DNA of 64,000 nucleotides from Clostridium sp. (lineage in GTDB: Bacteria > Bacillota_I > Bacilli_A > RF39 > UBA660), in NCBI GenBank assembly GCA_022010095.1, contig CP091739.1:558001-622000 (forward strand), read 5' to 3'. A program made the translations under genes and the position numbers. Shown here piece by piece: positions 1-11,716 of this stretch (the first letter of the stretch is position 1; each line of letters starts with the position of its first letter). A model generated the notes under the pieces. It ran no database searches. It worked only from the letters and a program-made list of their open reading frames with translations, and was not told the origin of the DNA.

Positions 1-114
1 ACCCACATATATACTACTTTTACTAACAGATAAATTAGCACTTGCTGCCTGAACATTAAATCCAAACAGCATAAATACTAACATAAATGTAATGATTTTA
101 TTTAACTTCTTCAT
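1..114 (-). CDS. Exported protein, N-terminus only
   Basis: About 38 codons are visible; the gene runs off the left edge. A Lys-rich start (MKKLNKI), a hydrophobic core and a QAASA cleavage region make a classical Sec signal peptide. The mature part begins NLSVSKSSIYVGD-like, a start often seen in Ig-like or cohesin modules, but too little is present to assign a domain. The ribosome binding site AAGGAGGA overlaps the stop codon of the upstream dockerin-bearing peptidase, with 10 bases between stop and start, so the two are probably co-transcribed. That neighbour makes a cohesin-type partner tempting, but this is inference only. Confidence 0.7.
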   Translation of the reverse strand, partial: MKKLNKIITFMLVFMLFGFNVQAASANLSVSKSSIYVG

Positions 115-124
115 TTCGTCCTCC

Positions 125-3100
125 TTAAGAAATTACCTTTGTTCCAATTAGATGTTGTCTTATTCTAAGTAAATCACTTGATGTAATTTCAGCATCATCA
201 TCTATATCTGCTGATAATAAATATATTCCATTAAGTACTTTTTGTTCCAATTAAATGTTGTCTTACTTTTTAATAAATCACTTGATGTAACTTCAGCATC
301 TCCATCAATATCACCTATTACTATATTAATGTAATCAGCATAAACATTAGAACCTCTATATATACTAGTTTTTAGAACCTGTATATAATAAATCTTTATC
401 TTCTAATTTAATAGTTTCAATATTAACTGAATAATCACTTCCAAGTCTAATATTGCTTGTAAATTTATCTTTTGTAGTATTAGGCATAATTCTTGATATA
501 TAATGTAAATCTTCAATAACTCTATATTTTTTTCAATTATATATGTTACATCGTCAACAAATATGGGATATAAAGTATAACTTTCTTTAATAATTATTTT
601 TCTCATTTACCTTAAATGATTTACCAGTTCCATCTTTTTTTAGTATTCCATGAATTAAATATTTTTACCTTCAACTTTATTTTTCATTATTTATAATAGT
701 TACTTCTTCACCATCACTATATTCATATATTTCACCAAGTTCACAGTTTTCATCAAAACAATAATTAATACTAAATTTAACTTCAGCCCATATCGCATAT
801 AATGTCAAATCATTTTTTTAATAGTAATTTTTATCTTGTACACTATAGTCAGTACCACTTCCATCACTTTTTAGTATTATATTTTTAATAATTTATAACC
901 AGTTTTTACTAAATAAATCTTTTTTTCTATTGTAATTATTTCATTATATTTAGCATCCATTTCTTTATTATCATTGCATTCACTATCACTACAATACTTA
1001 ACTTTATAGATGTTTTCAGTCCATATTGCTTTAAGAGTAACATCACCAAAGTCATTATTTAAGTAAAGCTCACTATATATTTTATCGCCAGTTTTAAATG
1101 ATATATCATTACCTTTTACAACTTCATAATATAAAAAAATTTATATCCTTCTTTTTATTGGTGATTTAAATGCTACGCCTTCATCTAAAAATACTATATG
1201 TTTTTTTGGATAAGTTTTATCATTAAAACTACCACCTTCTAGTTCATAATTAATATTATATTCTACTAGTTTCCATATTGCATATAATGTCATATCATTT
1301 TTCATATTCAAAGCTACTACCAGGAATATAACTTTCTCCACTTCCATCATTTTTAGTATTCCATTCAGCAATCTCATATCCATTACATTTTAAAAAGTAT
1401 TTTTTTAATTTTCTAATGTGACACTTGAACCAGTAGTATATTTTTTTATAAATAGTTTCTCCAGTTGAATTGTTAGAATCATATACGACGCCTTCACCAT
1501 GAACATTCACATTAATTGTTTTTATCAAAATTATCATAATTACTTTTTAACATGTAATTTAACAATTCCAGGTGTTACGCCCTTAATAATAATATCTTCT
1601 AAATAACCATCTCCAACTTCGTTTAAGGTAATGTGATCATTTCCAGATATTACTTCATAGCTAATTCTAAATGCTCTAGTTATTGGAGAAAATTTATCAA
1701 CAAGTGATACTTCTTCATCAATGTTAATATTTATATCTTCAATAGAAGTATAAGTAAAATTTATATCTTTTATTACTGGTATAATACTATCATTTTTCTA
1801 ATAAATTCCAATTATTATCAAAAATCAGTTAAATCATTATAAGAACTTTTTATCTTTATAATTATTAAATGATTCTATGGCATGGACTTTATTATCTAAA
1901 TAACTATACACTTTATCATCATTTTTTTGTTTTTTTAAATAGTAACCTTGTGATATAAGTGATTTATTAGTTTCACTTAAATTATAATTTGTTAATTGCC
2001 CTTTAATGAAATTTTTTCCTTTAACAAGTGCAGTAAACACAAAGTTATCTAATACTACTTCTTGTTCTGAATCAGTTTTTCCTACTAAAGTACCATAATC
2101 TGTTGTTGAGTCTGATATTATTACTAATCCAGTGTTTTTGAATAATTGAGAAGCTTACATTAGTATTTGAAATACTACCAACTAATCCTGAATGTTCTCC
2201 ACCTATTACGTTTGCTGAATTAAATATATTAACAAATTGTAAATTACTATTGATGTTACTAGATGATATTGAGCCAACTAGTGCTCCTATATTTCCTTTA
2301 GGAGATTCAATATTTCCATTCATTAAGTATATGTTTTCAATTATAACACTATCATCTTTATTTAATTCAATATGACCAGCTAATATTCCTGTATCATTTG
2401 ATGTCATTATACTTGCTTCTTTTATTTTAAGATTCTTAATTGACATATCATAATCATTATTAGAATTATTAGTAATATATCCAAATAAGCCATTATAGTC
2501 ATCTTTATTTTTCAATGTTTAAATTAGATACACTATGTCCGTTTCCATCAAATACACCAGTAAATGGATTTTCTTTTGTTCCAATTGAAGTCCACTTTTC
2601 AGTCAATGTTATATCATTTGCTAACTTATAACATGAATTTAAATTTTTTTACTTACTTTTTTTAAGTCTTCTTCTGTTTTTAATTAAATATGGATTATTT
2701 ATTGTTCCATCGCCTTCAAGCATAGAGTTAATTACACCATCGACAATAATTTTAGAATCGTAACTATTATCTCCATAGCTGATTTTTAAAGTATATTCTC
2801 CATCTTGAATTGGCTTTAATATTGTAAAACTACTAAGCACTTCGTTATCAGCAACAATATTATCACTAACATTTATATAATCAGTAAGTTCAGTTTCTCC
2901 ATCATATAAAACATATTTGATTTTTTCTCCGGAATTAATATTTTTTTGTTTGAGATAAAATATTAAATTCATTAGTAGTTATTGTTGTATCATCTGTTTT
3001 GATGATAGGTGTTGTATCAACATTAGAAGTAAATACCATTATTGTTTTTGTCTAGTACTTCAGCCTTATTACTAGATATAGTAATACTAAATTCTTCTTT

Positions 3101-4697
3101 TATCTATTATGATGTTTTTCATTTGATAAATCATAAGTAAATATGCCTGGATATTTTTTTCAGTATTAATATTTTTCAAAATTATAATTTTTTTATCCCC
3201 CTATCACAATATTTATGTTATATGTACCATCTTGTGAATATGTAAAAAAAATTTTATTTTTTTCAACTTTTTTCGTCAGTATTAATTTTTGTGAAATTTT
3301 TCTGTTAGTTTACGTAACGTATTTATCGTAGATATTTCTAAACCTAAATCTCCTATATTTGAATAAGTATTATTCCAATTTCTTTCAGACATACTTGATA
3401 AAGATGAAATAAAAAGTAAATTCAGTTGTAAGAAAATCTTTACTTACTCCAGCATCATTTTTTTAGGTGAGATAGTTTTTATATGTTAAATATGGAAATT
3501 TGTTTTTTTCACCCCATGAATTTCTAAGAATAAATGCACCTGTGCCGGTAGTTAGTGTACCTTTATCACATTTTTCCTTCACTATTTACTGAATAATTTT
3601 TACTGCCACCATTACAATAACTATACTCATAATTATCGTCAAATCCAATAATTTGCATATCGTGTAAATAGTTCAATGATGAACATAATCCCCTTTCTTC
3701 AGTTACTATTTCACCATCAGTATTTTCAAAAGAACAATCAGATGTTGGTGCTATTGTTGTAGCAATTCCTCCTCCATATTTTATAATCATTTTCTTTAGT
3801 TCATTAATGTATTGTGTAGATAATTCTTGGGTTAATTCGTTAGTACAAGTTTTTATATCTTCAGCATTATTACATTGTGCAAGAATATATTCATTATAAC
3901 TTTTAGCAAATGTAGGCATGTTTACAGATGTATTTAGTTCATATAAAGAATTATTATAATTTAGTACATCATATAATTTTCTAGTTTTTTTGTCTAATGT
4001 ATATGGAAATTTGTTTTCTTCAACTAGACCTAATCCTAGACTTAATAAGTGCAAAAGCAAAGCGTCTATCATTTCCATCACCTAGTATATGCGTTATATA
4101 TTTATTGTTAAAGTTTTTCGATTCCTGTATCACTTAGTGCATAATCAAGTTGTCTTGGTGAAAAAATCAAAGTGTCTTCATTATAAGATTTATTATCACT
4201 TATCATTAAATGACTTTCTGCGTGTTCAGTTAATGAAAAATGCCCAACATAATCCCAAAGAACTTTGATTTTTTTCATTGGTGTTAAATAACTATTATTA
4301 TCAATATTATTTAAATTATAGTATGATGGTAAATTTTTCTTCAATTCCAGTTGCTCTTGGAATATAATCTAAAAATTAAATTGCTTGGTATGGCTGAAAT
4401 TTTTAGACTTTTTCTTCTTCACTCAACGATAGATATTCATTATATGACGGATTTAAATATGGGGTATTTTTCTTTTTTTATTCTTTTTCAGTTAATACTA
4501 TTTCTCCTGTTTTTGTTATAAACTTCTTCAATATATTTTTTGCATTATCAGTCAAATATGAATATGATTCGCTTGAGAGAACATTTTTTTAATATATATT
4601 TTTATCTCTATTTTTTTAACAAATAATAAAATGCTAATTATTGTTAAACTCACAAATAAAACAATTAAAAATCTTTTTTTCATATACTTTTTTTCAT
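125..4697 (-). CDS. Secreted papain-type (C1A) cysteine peptidase with GLUG and InlB-type repeats and a C-terminal dockerin
   Basis: A gene of about 1,500 codons in many frames because of A/T-run indels. The N-terminus has one membrane or signal segment (about residues 6-28). The catalytic region follows: oxyanion Gln and Cys in TPMKNQ..GLCWAF after repair (about 4235-4285), SPRQLDYAL as in clostridial C1A enzymes, His in LHDMQIIGFDDN (about 3640-3665), and Asn in RNSWG (about 3510-3525), so the full Gln-Cys-His-Asn set is present. Next come beta-rich sequence, GLUG-like repeats (about 2080-2510) and Listeria-Bacteroides type repeats (about 700-1550). The last 65 codons are two Ca-binding dockerin type I loops (DIDGDAEVTSSDLL and DIDDDAEITSSDLL), each followed by RQHLIGTK. 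It likely acts on the cell surface or in a secreted complex; substrate unknown. Domain order is firm, exact sequence is not. Confidence 0.85.
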
Positions 4698-4734
4698 AAT
4701 ACACGCACCTCTATACTACAAATTATTATACAAC

Positions 4735-4760
4735 ATAAAAAGATACTATTTCTAGTACCT
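4735..4760 (-). terminator. Rho-independent terminator of truA
   Basis: On the minus strand AGGTACTA-GAAA-TAGTATCT forms an 8-bp stem with one G-T pair and a GAAA loop, followed by TTTTT. It lies 5 bases after the truA stop and separates that operon from the peptidase gene. Confidence 0.8.
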
Positions 4761-4764
4761 CTTA

Positions 4765-5502
4765 TCAAAAATAAATTTTATTTAAATAAAGTCCTACAGG
4801 ACTAGCACATATACCAGCACTAATTCTATTTTTCACTTTTTAAATATATTATCTATATCATTAATACTCTTTTTACCATTATTTATATCAAGTAATAATC
4901 CCACTATGTTTCTAATCATATATCTAAAAAAATCCACTTGATTCAAATCTTAAATAAAGTATTCCTTTAGTAATCTTATAATCCATTTTTAAGTATTCTT
5001 TCATATGACTTTTTTTATCTTTATCACTAGTAAAGCTCTTAAAATTATGTTTACCACTCATTTTTACTTATAAATTTATCAAGTAATTCTTTTTGTTATT
5101 TTTCTTATTATATTGATATACATAATCTTTCTCTATAGGATTATATTCATTCATATTTATTTTATATATATATTCTTTCTTTATACAGTTATATCTCGAA
5201 TGAAATTCATTACTCACTACTTTTTATATCTTTTAATATATATTGATTCATCTATTAAACTATTTATACTATGTTTAAGTCTATCAACATTAATCTTTTT
5301 ATCACTATCAAAATGACAATATTGATTTATCGCATGTACTCCTTTATCTGTTCTTGATGTACCTATTATATTAATACTTTCATTAAATATTTTTAGAAAC
5401 AGTTTTTTTCAAGTTCTCCTTCAATAGTCTTTTTCATTCTTTTTGAACTTGATATCCATAAAACTTACTTCCATCATAAGTAATATTCATTAAATATCTC
5501 AT
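4765..5502 (-). CDS. truA: tRNA pseudouridine synthase A
   Basis: Makes pseudouridine at positions 38-40 of tRNA anticodon arms. The start MRYLMNITYDGSKFYGYQ and the catalytic-Asp motif GTSRTDKGVHA (about 5325-5360) are diagnostic, and the end RISAGICASPVGLYL matches the family. Length (about 245 codons) is normal. There are several frame breaks in A/T runs (for example about 4930, 5065 and 5405). It starts 9 bases after the ecfT stop with AAAGGTG as ribosome binding site, so it is the last gene of the ecfA1-ecfA2-ecfT-truA operon, an order common in Firmicutes. Identification is secure. Confidence 0.93.
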
Positions 5503-5511
5503 ATTACACCT

Positions 5512-6263
5512 TTATCCTTTAAATATGCAAGTATTAATAAAATGTGAAATGCTGTAAAAAAATATCATAAAAAAACCTACTTTATTAGTTCTATAATTAG
5601 TTCTATAACGTCTTAAATTAAATAGTTTAAGTTCTCTTGATAAAGCAATTTCTCTATTCTTTCTTCTTGTAAGTCTATGTACATTTAAATATAAACTCAT
5701 AACAGCATACATTCTTCCAAAAATATTAGTATGATAATAATCTATTCCTCTTGAAGCTTGTGCTTTTTAATGTTTTTATATTCTACATTCATATAAAGTG
5801 GAACATATCTAAGCATTGAATTTATTTTAAATGCAAGTCCTGATATTGGCAAATATAATATATTAAAACATGCTAGAAACTTCTCTATTCCATAAGCACT
5901 TTCACTAGGAGAAGTTGTATAACTTATTATATTTAAGTATTCTACAACTACAACTATCTTAGTAAGAATAGTTAAATAACCATTCATATTCATTCTCATA
6001 CTAGCACATATAAATGCTACTAAAATATAAATATATCTTAATGACCAAAAAAAGTATTCATATAAAACTTCAAAGGTACAAAACTAAGTAACATCATTAT
6101 AATAACAAGTCCTAACATAAATAAATTTATATATAATGAATTACAAAAATATAACTAAAAAAATATTATTATAAGAAAAATCAATTAATTTAATAATAGG
6201 ATTTAGTCTATGAACTGAAGAATCAATTGGATAATATGAACCAAATGAATTTCTAGAATACAT
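5512..6263 (-). CDS. ecfT: ECF transporter transmembrane protein EcfT
   Basis: Membrane scaffold that couples the ATPase pair to substrate-binding S components for vitamin or metal uptake. It starts MYSRNSFGSYYPIDSSVHRL with LNPIIKL, as in EcfT/CbiQ proteins; several hydrophobic segments follow. The region SYTTSPSESAYGIEKFL and the later ALRYVPLY-like stretch match the conserved EcfT cytoplasmic part; a basic R-rich tail ends the protein. The start ATG overlaps the end of ecfA2 by 11 bases (translational coupling). Two or three frame breaks occur in T runs (about 5730, 6040, 6165). No S component is seen nearby, as expected for a group II shared module. Confidence 0.88.
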
Positions 6264-7108
6264 CTCTATACACCCCCTTAATTAAATCATGAGTTGTTGT
6301 ATAGTGATATATTTCATGTCCATTTTTATTACATTCGTTTACAAAATCAACTATTGGTGGAACTTCAAGATCAAGTTCTTTTAATGTTTCTACGTTATTT
6401 AATATTTCTTTTTCTCCTTCACAAGCAAGTTTAGTCATATGCATAAGATATACATAATCAGCTATTTGATAACAAAAAAACTTGTATCTTTAGAAAGTAA
6501 TATTATCATTTTTATTATATTTAGTTTTTAAGTATTCTAAGTAATCTTAATAATTCATTTTTTTATCTTTATATGTAAGTCCTGCAGTAAATTCATCTAA
6601 TATTAATACACTTGGATTATATACAAGAGCGCATGCTAGTGCCACCTTTTTCGCATCACAAAATGATAAATCATGAGGATTCATATCTAAATAACTATCA
6701 TCAAGATTCACAAGTTTAAGTGCTTCACTTGCTCTCATATCTATTTTTTTCTAGTTTATATTTAAAATACTTCATTCCATATTCTATTTCTTTTTTAACT
6801 GTATTATTAAAGAACATATCATATGGATTTTTTTATATACATAACCTGTATCAAAACGAAGTTTATCTATATTTTTTATTCTATTAATTCCATTATTAGT
6901 AAATCTACCTATTTTAACACTACCTTTAGTTGGCACAAGCAATGCGTTAATTAAATCACCTATTGCTGTTTTTACCACTATTAGAAGAACCAAGTACTGC
7001 ATATATTCCTGGACCTTTCATACTAAATGAAACATCATTCAATATAGTTTTTTCAAGTGGTGTAAATTCATTTACTACATAGCTTACATGATCAAACTTT
7101 ATTTCCAT
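6253..7108 (-). CDS. ecfA2: ECF transporter ATPase, second subunit, with altered motifs
   Basis: ABC-type ATPase of the ECF module. Walker A is intact (GSSNSGKT, about residues 35-42) and Walker B keeps Asp-Glu (LILDEFTAGL, about 6570-6600). The Q-loop position is Lys (YVYKNP instead of xVFQNP), the signature reads LSFCD instead of LSGGQ, and the H-loop region reads LLSKD, without the usual SHD His. None of these positions is within a long A/T run, so they are unlikely to be read errors. Frame breaks lie at about 6440-6550, 6745 and 6830. Start overlaps the ecfA1 stop by 10 bases. It could still bind and cleave ATP, but the coupling motifs are unusual. Confidence 0.8.
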
Positions 7109-7871
7109 ATCGCACCTACTAACTTCTTATTTGTAAGATAATATTTATCAATTAATTTATAATCCATTAAATACTTATTAAGTTCAACTATAAATGGTAA
7201 ACCAAGACCAAGTCTTCTAAGAATCTTTTCTTCATTTAAAACACTAAGTGTCTTACCTTCACATATAAGTTTTTTATCATATATGATTATTATTTTTTCA
7301 CCATACATAGTTTCTTCAATATCATTAGTAAAGTTAATAACGATACCTGTATCTTTACAAAATTCTTTTAATATATCAAATACTAATATTTTCATCATTG
7401 TAATCAAGTAGTGATAGTATATTATCTATAACAAATACTTTTTGGTCTTATTATTAATGATGACATGATTTTTCATTTTGATTTTTATCACTACATCCTA
7501 AACTATTTGGATCTTTATTAAGTAAATCAGTCATTTTAAATCTTTTAGCCATTGATTCTATTTTCTCTTTGATATCATTTTTACTCATTGCAAGACTTTC
7601 AAGACCAAATGCTATTTCATCCATAACAGTTTCTGCTACAAAGATATCTAAATCTTTATAAAGTACATAGTTCATTCTTCTTCTTGCTTTTTCCCATATT
7701 TATTTTTATTAAGTTCTATATCTCCAAGAAATATATTTGCTTTTTTTATTTCCAAATAAAAGAGTATGAACAAAGTAAATCATTATTGTTACCTATAATA
7801 GAAACAAATTCTCCATCTTTAATATTAAATTCTATATCTTCACCAAATCTATATTTAAAGTAATCCTTCAT
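7099..7871 (-). CDS. ecfA1: ECF transporter ATPase, first subunit, apparently without catalytic motifs
   Basis: Position in the operon, size (about 257 codons), and segments such as DGEFVSIIGNNND, VAETVMDEIAFGLES and DPNSLGCSDK place it as EcfA1. The Walker A Lys is gone (GNNNDLLVHTLLFG after repair, where GPNGSGKST is expected), the signature is SLGCSD, and the residue after the Walker B Asp is Asn (VFVIDNILSLLD). This subunit therefore looks like a non-hydrolysing partner of EcfA2. The start at 7871 has GGAG at a good distance. Frame breaks at about 7430-7470, 7685 and 7745-7780. The alternative, a decaying gene, is less likely because the flanking structure is well kept. Confidence 0.75.
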
Positions 7872-7911
7872 AGTAATTCTCCTACAATGATTATACTATA
7901 TTAATGACAAA

Positions 7912-7947
7912 ATAAAAAAAGTCATAATTTTTTTGAAATTACAACTT
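7912..7947 (-). terminator. Rho-independent terminator
   Basis: Minus strand AAGTTGTAATT / AATTATGACTT stem of 11 bp with two G-T pairs, a loop of about 7 bases, then TTTTTTTATTTT. It closes the exported-protein gene that ends at 7955 and precedes ecfA1. Confidence 0.65.
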
Positions 7948-7954
7948 TTGAGGG

Positions 7955-9183
7955 CTAGCCAATGCGAAATGCTGGAGAAATACCGTAGTTACTTGTAACA
8001 CTAATGCCATCCCATCCACCTGTAGTGTTCAAAAATAGAAAGCTACTAGAGTCCCTAGATGTAGCCACACGGAGCCACCAACTGGTTATAACATTTCTAT
8101 ATTTTTTTATAGCATCATTATGATTAGTCAATGACACATTTTTTTACTAGCATAATAGTCTAATTGTCTTGTTAAATCTTTTCCTGTATCAGAAGTGGAT
8201 GACCAATTATTATATATTTCTGCACCAGATAATAAATAAAATTTATCTATTGATGTATAATTTACTGATACACCTTTCTCATGTCCAGACACTACTGTTG
8301 TATTCGTTATAGAGTTCTTTAAATCACTCGATAATGCATTATACAAATCAGTATTTAACATTTTATATAATTTACTTGATGGCCAGCCTCCTTTATTTAT
8401 ATTTGTTGTATTCATTCCACTTAGCATTATTATATTTTCAAATTCCACAACAAATCCACATGCTGTTTGAGAAAATCCATCAGTACCACATTCACTTGGT
8501 GTTGATAAGTTTGATATTCTTACTTTATGAATTCCATAATTTCCCAAATCTATCTCTCTTGTATCTCCTACATTATATCCACTTATGTTACCAGCTTTTA
8601 CATTTGCTGCTATTGTAGACCATGATTCCTCCATAAATGGTGTAGATTTAAATTCTTCTATGCCAAGTTTGCCAGAAAATCTTTTACTTTTATTATAATT
8701 TTTGAGGTAATCCTGTATCCTTAAAAGTTATTTTTTTAATGTATATTTATGAACAATATTTGGTTCAATCAGAATACCACTACTTATAACAAGAGAATTT
8801 ATAGGCACCTCTTGTATATCTTTACACGTACCTTCTTCAATATTAGAACTATTAAATCTCTTACATGTAGCCTCTATTACTAATTCATTATTTATTATTT
8901 CATTGGTAAGTTCTTGCCATACTAAATTATATTTTTGTGTTTAATGTGCCAGTATTCTTAACTACTATTATTTTTTTCCAAAAGAATCTCCAGGTATTGC
9001 ATTATCAATTGACATTTCACTTGTATCTGTATAAGTTAACGATAAATTTCCTGTTTCGATTGTATTCTTTTTTTAGATTCATCATTTCCTTTTAATATAG
9101 TACTAAACCAAGCATAAGATACACTACTTAATGCAATTAAAATAGATATGCCTGAGTATTATATATGATTTCCTTTCACTCAT
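7955..9183 (-). CDS. Exported TasA/camelysin-like protein with a C-terminal DUF6273-like domain
   Basis: About 400 codons. The N-terminus has a single export segment followed by SYAWFSTILKGND, the pattern of SipW-processed TasA/CalY proteins. A beta-sandwich-like middle follows (GNLSLTYTD, NAIPGDSF, VKNTGTL). The C-terminal half (GYNVGDTREIDLGN, WWLRVATSRD, then GISPAFRIG at the very end) matches the widespread DUF6273 type found in Firmicute surface proteins. A ribosome binding site GAGGTG precedes the ATG. Frame breaks at about 8140, 8700-8730, 8940 and 9070. The role is likely cell surface or matrix; no experimental function is known to me for the C-terminal domain. Confidence 0.65.
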
Positions 9184-9295
9184 AAGTATTCACCTCTACC
9201 ATGTAAACATTATAGCATAAATTACCCCAGCAAGCGAACGAAGTTTGCATATTTTACATATCCTAATTATATCAAAAAAATATTTCAAAGCAAAC

Positions 9296-9316
9296 AAAAA
9301 GCACTATTTCTAGCAC
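9296..9316 (-). terminator. Rho-independent terminator
   Basis: Minus strand GTGCTA-GAAA-TAGTGC followed by TTTTTG. It closes the prepilin-like gene ending at 9329. Confidence 0.8.
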
Positions 9317-9328
9317 TCTTTATATTTC

Positions 9329-10074
9329 CTATTGAACATCTACTGTTTGATGAGTAATCATTTTAGCTGATAATCTAGTTCCATCATTATGAATGTTATA
9401 TAAGCCTAAAACTCTCCATTCTACTCCGTCATATTTAAGCCAGTTATTAGGATCAGAACCAGCGATTATACAAGCATCAACTGCTTCATTAGTACCTTTC
9501 TTAAAAATACCAATTACTTTACCATTACTATCATATTGACATTCACAAGTATCATTTTCACCTGTACCCCATTTACCTAATAAAACACCTTGTCTAATAC
9601 TATCACAAACTTGCTCTACTAATGTATCACCTTCGATAGTTTTTTCTTCTCCATTACCACCAAATTCAGCAATAACACCAATTGATTTCTTTCTAATAGT
9701 AACAAGTTTGCTATTAAGTGAAGTGTTATCTACTGGATTAACAATACAACCATCAGCACCATTGCTTCCATTTTTCACCATTATCTTTACAACTTGAATC
9801 ACCAACTGATACATCTTGTTTTTAAATAATCACTTTTTTTAACAAATCAGAAACAGGAATTTGAATTACCTCTTTACCATTAAATATATCAGGATTATTT
9901 GTTGCGTATAATTCAGCAAACGAGATACTATTTTTTTCTTGCTTTTTCCTTATACATTCTCTTATTAATATTTTTATTAATTGTTATAATACTTGGAACA
10001 GCTATTACGGTAATAACAGCAATAATTGCTATAACAACTAATAACTCAGATAATGAAAAACCTTTTTTATTCAT
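9329..10074 (-). CDS. Type IV prepilin-like protein
   Basis: The start MNKKGFSLSELLVVIAIIA carries a class III signal peptide: processing after Gly, then Phe at +1, Glu at +5 and a hydrophobic helix. The C-terminal part is large (about 190 residues), with Cys pairs and segments such as WLKYDGVEWRVLGLY. No prepilin peptidase, pilus ATPase or platform protein is in the window, so it would depend on machinery elsewhere. Frame breaks near 9780, 9830 and 9930. It may be a major pilin or pseudopilin; the segment YDGVEWRVLG resembles modules seen in other exported Firmicute proteins, including the downstream neighbour. Confidence 0.7.
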
Positions 10075-10106
10075 AAACTCAACCTCTATTCTTAATATCA
10101 TTATAT

Positions 10107-10141
10107 AAAAAAAGATATCATTTTTTTCAATATCTTTTTTT
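10107..10141 (-). terminator. Rho-independent terminator of engB
   Basis: AAAAAAAGATAT pairs perfectly with ATATCTTTTTTT across an 11-base loop. The stem starts at the stop codon of engB (10140-10142); its T-rich side faces the prepilin gene. Confidence 0.8.
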
Positions 10142-10745
10142 ACCATTTTTCGAAATAACTTTCAATTATTTCATAAATTCTTTTCTTTACCAACTTTAGT
10201 AACACTTGAAAAAAATTGATTATTTCATCACCTAAAAGCAGGGCTTAATGTCTTTTTTTAATAACTTCATCTTGTTTTTTTCTCTAAGTGACCTATTAAC
10301 TTTATCATATTTAGTAGCCACTATCGTAACAGGTAAATTATAATACTTTAAGAATTTATACATAAGAACATCATCTTCTGTAGGTTTATGTCTATAATCA
10401 ACTAGAAGAAATACATGTTTTAAATATTGTCTTGTTTTTAAATATTCTTCTATCATTATACCAAATTTTTCTATTTGTTTTTTATTAGTAGCAGCATAAC
10501 CATATCCTGGAACATCAACAATGTAAAATTCTTTATTTACTTGATAAAAATTTAATGTTGTTGTTTTTCCTGGCTTTGAACTAGTTCTTGCTATATTTTT
10601 TTCTATTAACAATAGTATTTATGAAACTACTTTTTTTCCTACATTACTTCTTCCTAAACATAAAAAAATTCATTCTTTTTTTATCTTCTGGATATTGTGA
10701 AACTCTAACAGCAATAACAGGCTCTTCAACATTTAATACTTCCAT
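10140..10745 (-). CDS. engB: Ribosome biogenesis GTPase EngB/YsxC
   Basis: GTPase needed for 50S subunit assembly. G1 is GRSNVGKSS after repair of a 7-A run (10628-10637), G3 DVPGYGYA, G4 TKYDKV, and G5 FSSVTKVGK near the C-terminus (about 10185-10210, after repair). [13 protein letters not shown] is the usual switch I region. Size (about 200 codons) is normal. At least five indels occur, one of them in a C run (about 10245). The start at 10745 is preceded by AAGGAGAAATAG. It follows the DHH phosphoesterase gene with 27 bases between. Confidence 0.92.
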
Positions 10746-10772
10746 ACTATTTCTCCTTTTTCACTATATTCT

Positions 10773-11716
10773 TTACATAGATTTTTTTAAATCATTTAAT
10801 AAGTTTTTCAATTACTTCATGAGATTCAGTACGAACACCACTATCATATTTATGGCCTCCACCACTATATTTACTAGCAATTTCATTTATAACTGGTCCC
10901 CTACTTCTTATATTAACTCTATACATATTATTTTTAGCATCATGAGATACAAATACCCATACTAATACTTCATTTATATTATTGAAGTCATTAATCATAT
11001 TTGATGCAGAGCTTATATCAGCACCAAACGAATTAATAACATCTTCTTCTATTTCAATATAAGCAAATCCATATTTATCTACTTTTAATGATGATGCTAT
11101 ATATCCCATGAGTCTTACTTCACTTAAAGGTTTACTGTAAACTTGTCTATATAATTTTTTTCTATATCAAGTTTATTTTTATGAACAAGTTCACTTATAA
11201 GTTTAAATGTTTTTATCACTCGTACTAAACAAAAATCTATTAGTATCACTTACTATTCCAATAAATAGATTATTAGCAATACTTTCATTCATCTTTTTAA
11301 ATTTTGTATTGTTTATTACTTCAAGAACAAGTTCACTAGCAGAACTAGCTGTATCATCAATAAGTTCAACTTTACCAAATGTGTCTACCTTTGGATGATG
11401 GTCTATCTTAACAATATTTTTAAATGATAAGAAATTATCTATATCTACGCGTTTATTATCTGGAGTATCAACTACTATTAATAAAGCATTTTCATAATCA
11501 TAATCATTTACTTTATCAACTTTACCAAAAATATTTAAATCTTGATACTGTTGTTCCAACTGCATATACTTCTTTTGATGGAAATGTAATCTTTATTGAT
11601 TCTTTTAATGCCATTTGACTTCCAAAAGCATCTGGATCTGGACCTATATGTCTTGCAATATAGATCTTTTTATATTTTTTTACCTCACTATATATTGATT
11701 TATATATATCACTCAT
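10773..11716 (-). CDS. DHH/DHHA1 phosphoesterase (NrnA-like oligoribonuclease/pAp phosphatase)
   Basis: About 313 codons. Metal-site motifs in order: RHIGPDPDAFGSQ (about residues 22-34), VVDTPDNKRVD, IDHHPKVD (the DHH motif) and the C-terminal DHHA1 motif GGGHKYDSG. This is the arrangement of NrnA, which degrades nano-RNAs and pAp; a c-di-AMP or pApA phosphodiesterase role is also possible in this family. The start ATGAGTGA overlaps the end of ackA by 8 bases, so the two are translationally coupled. Frame breaks at about 10790, 11110-11215 and 11530. The last few residues are uncertain (stop at 10773 or 10792). Confidence 0.85.

Noticed and set aside
5113..5316. Plus-strand hydrophobic open frame opposite truA
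   Set aside because: Composition is only that of T-rich antisense DNA; truA motifs read through the region on the minus strand.
10588..11618. Plus-strand open frames over engB and the DHH gene
   Set aside because: Phe/Leu/Ile-rich shadow translations opposite genes with complete catalytic motifs.
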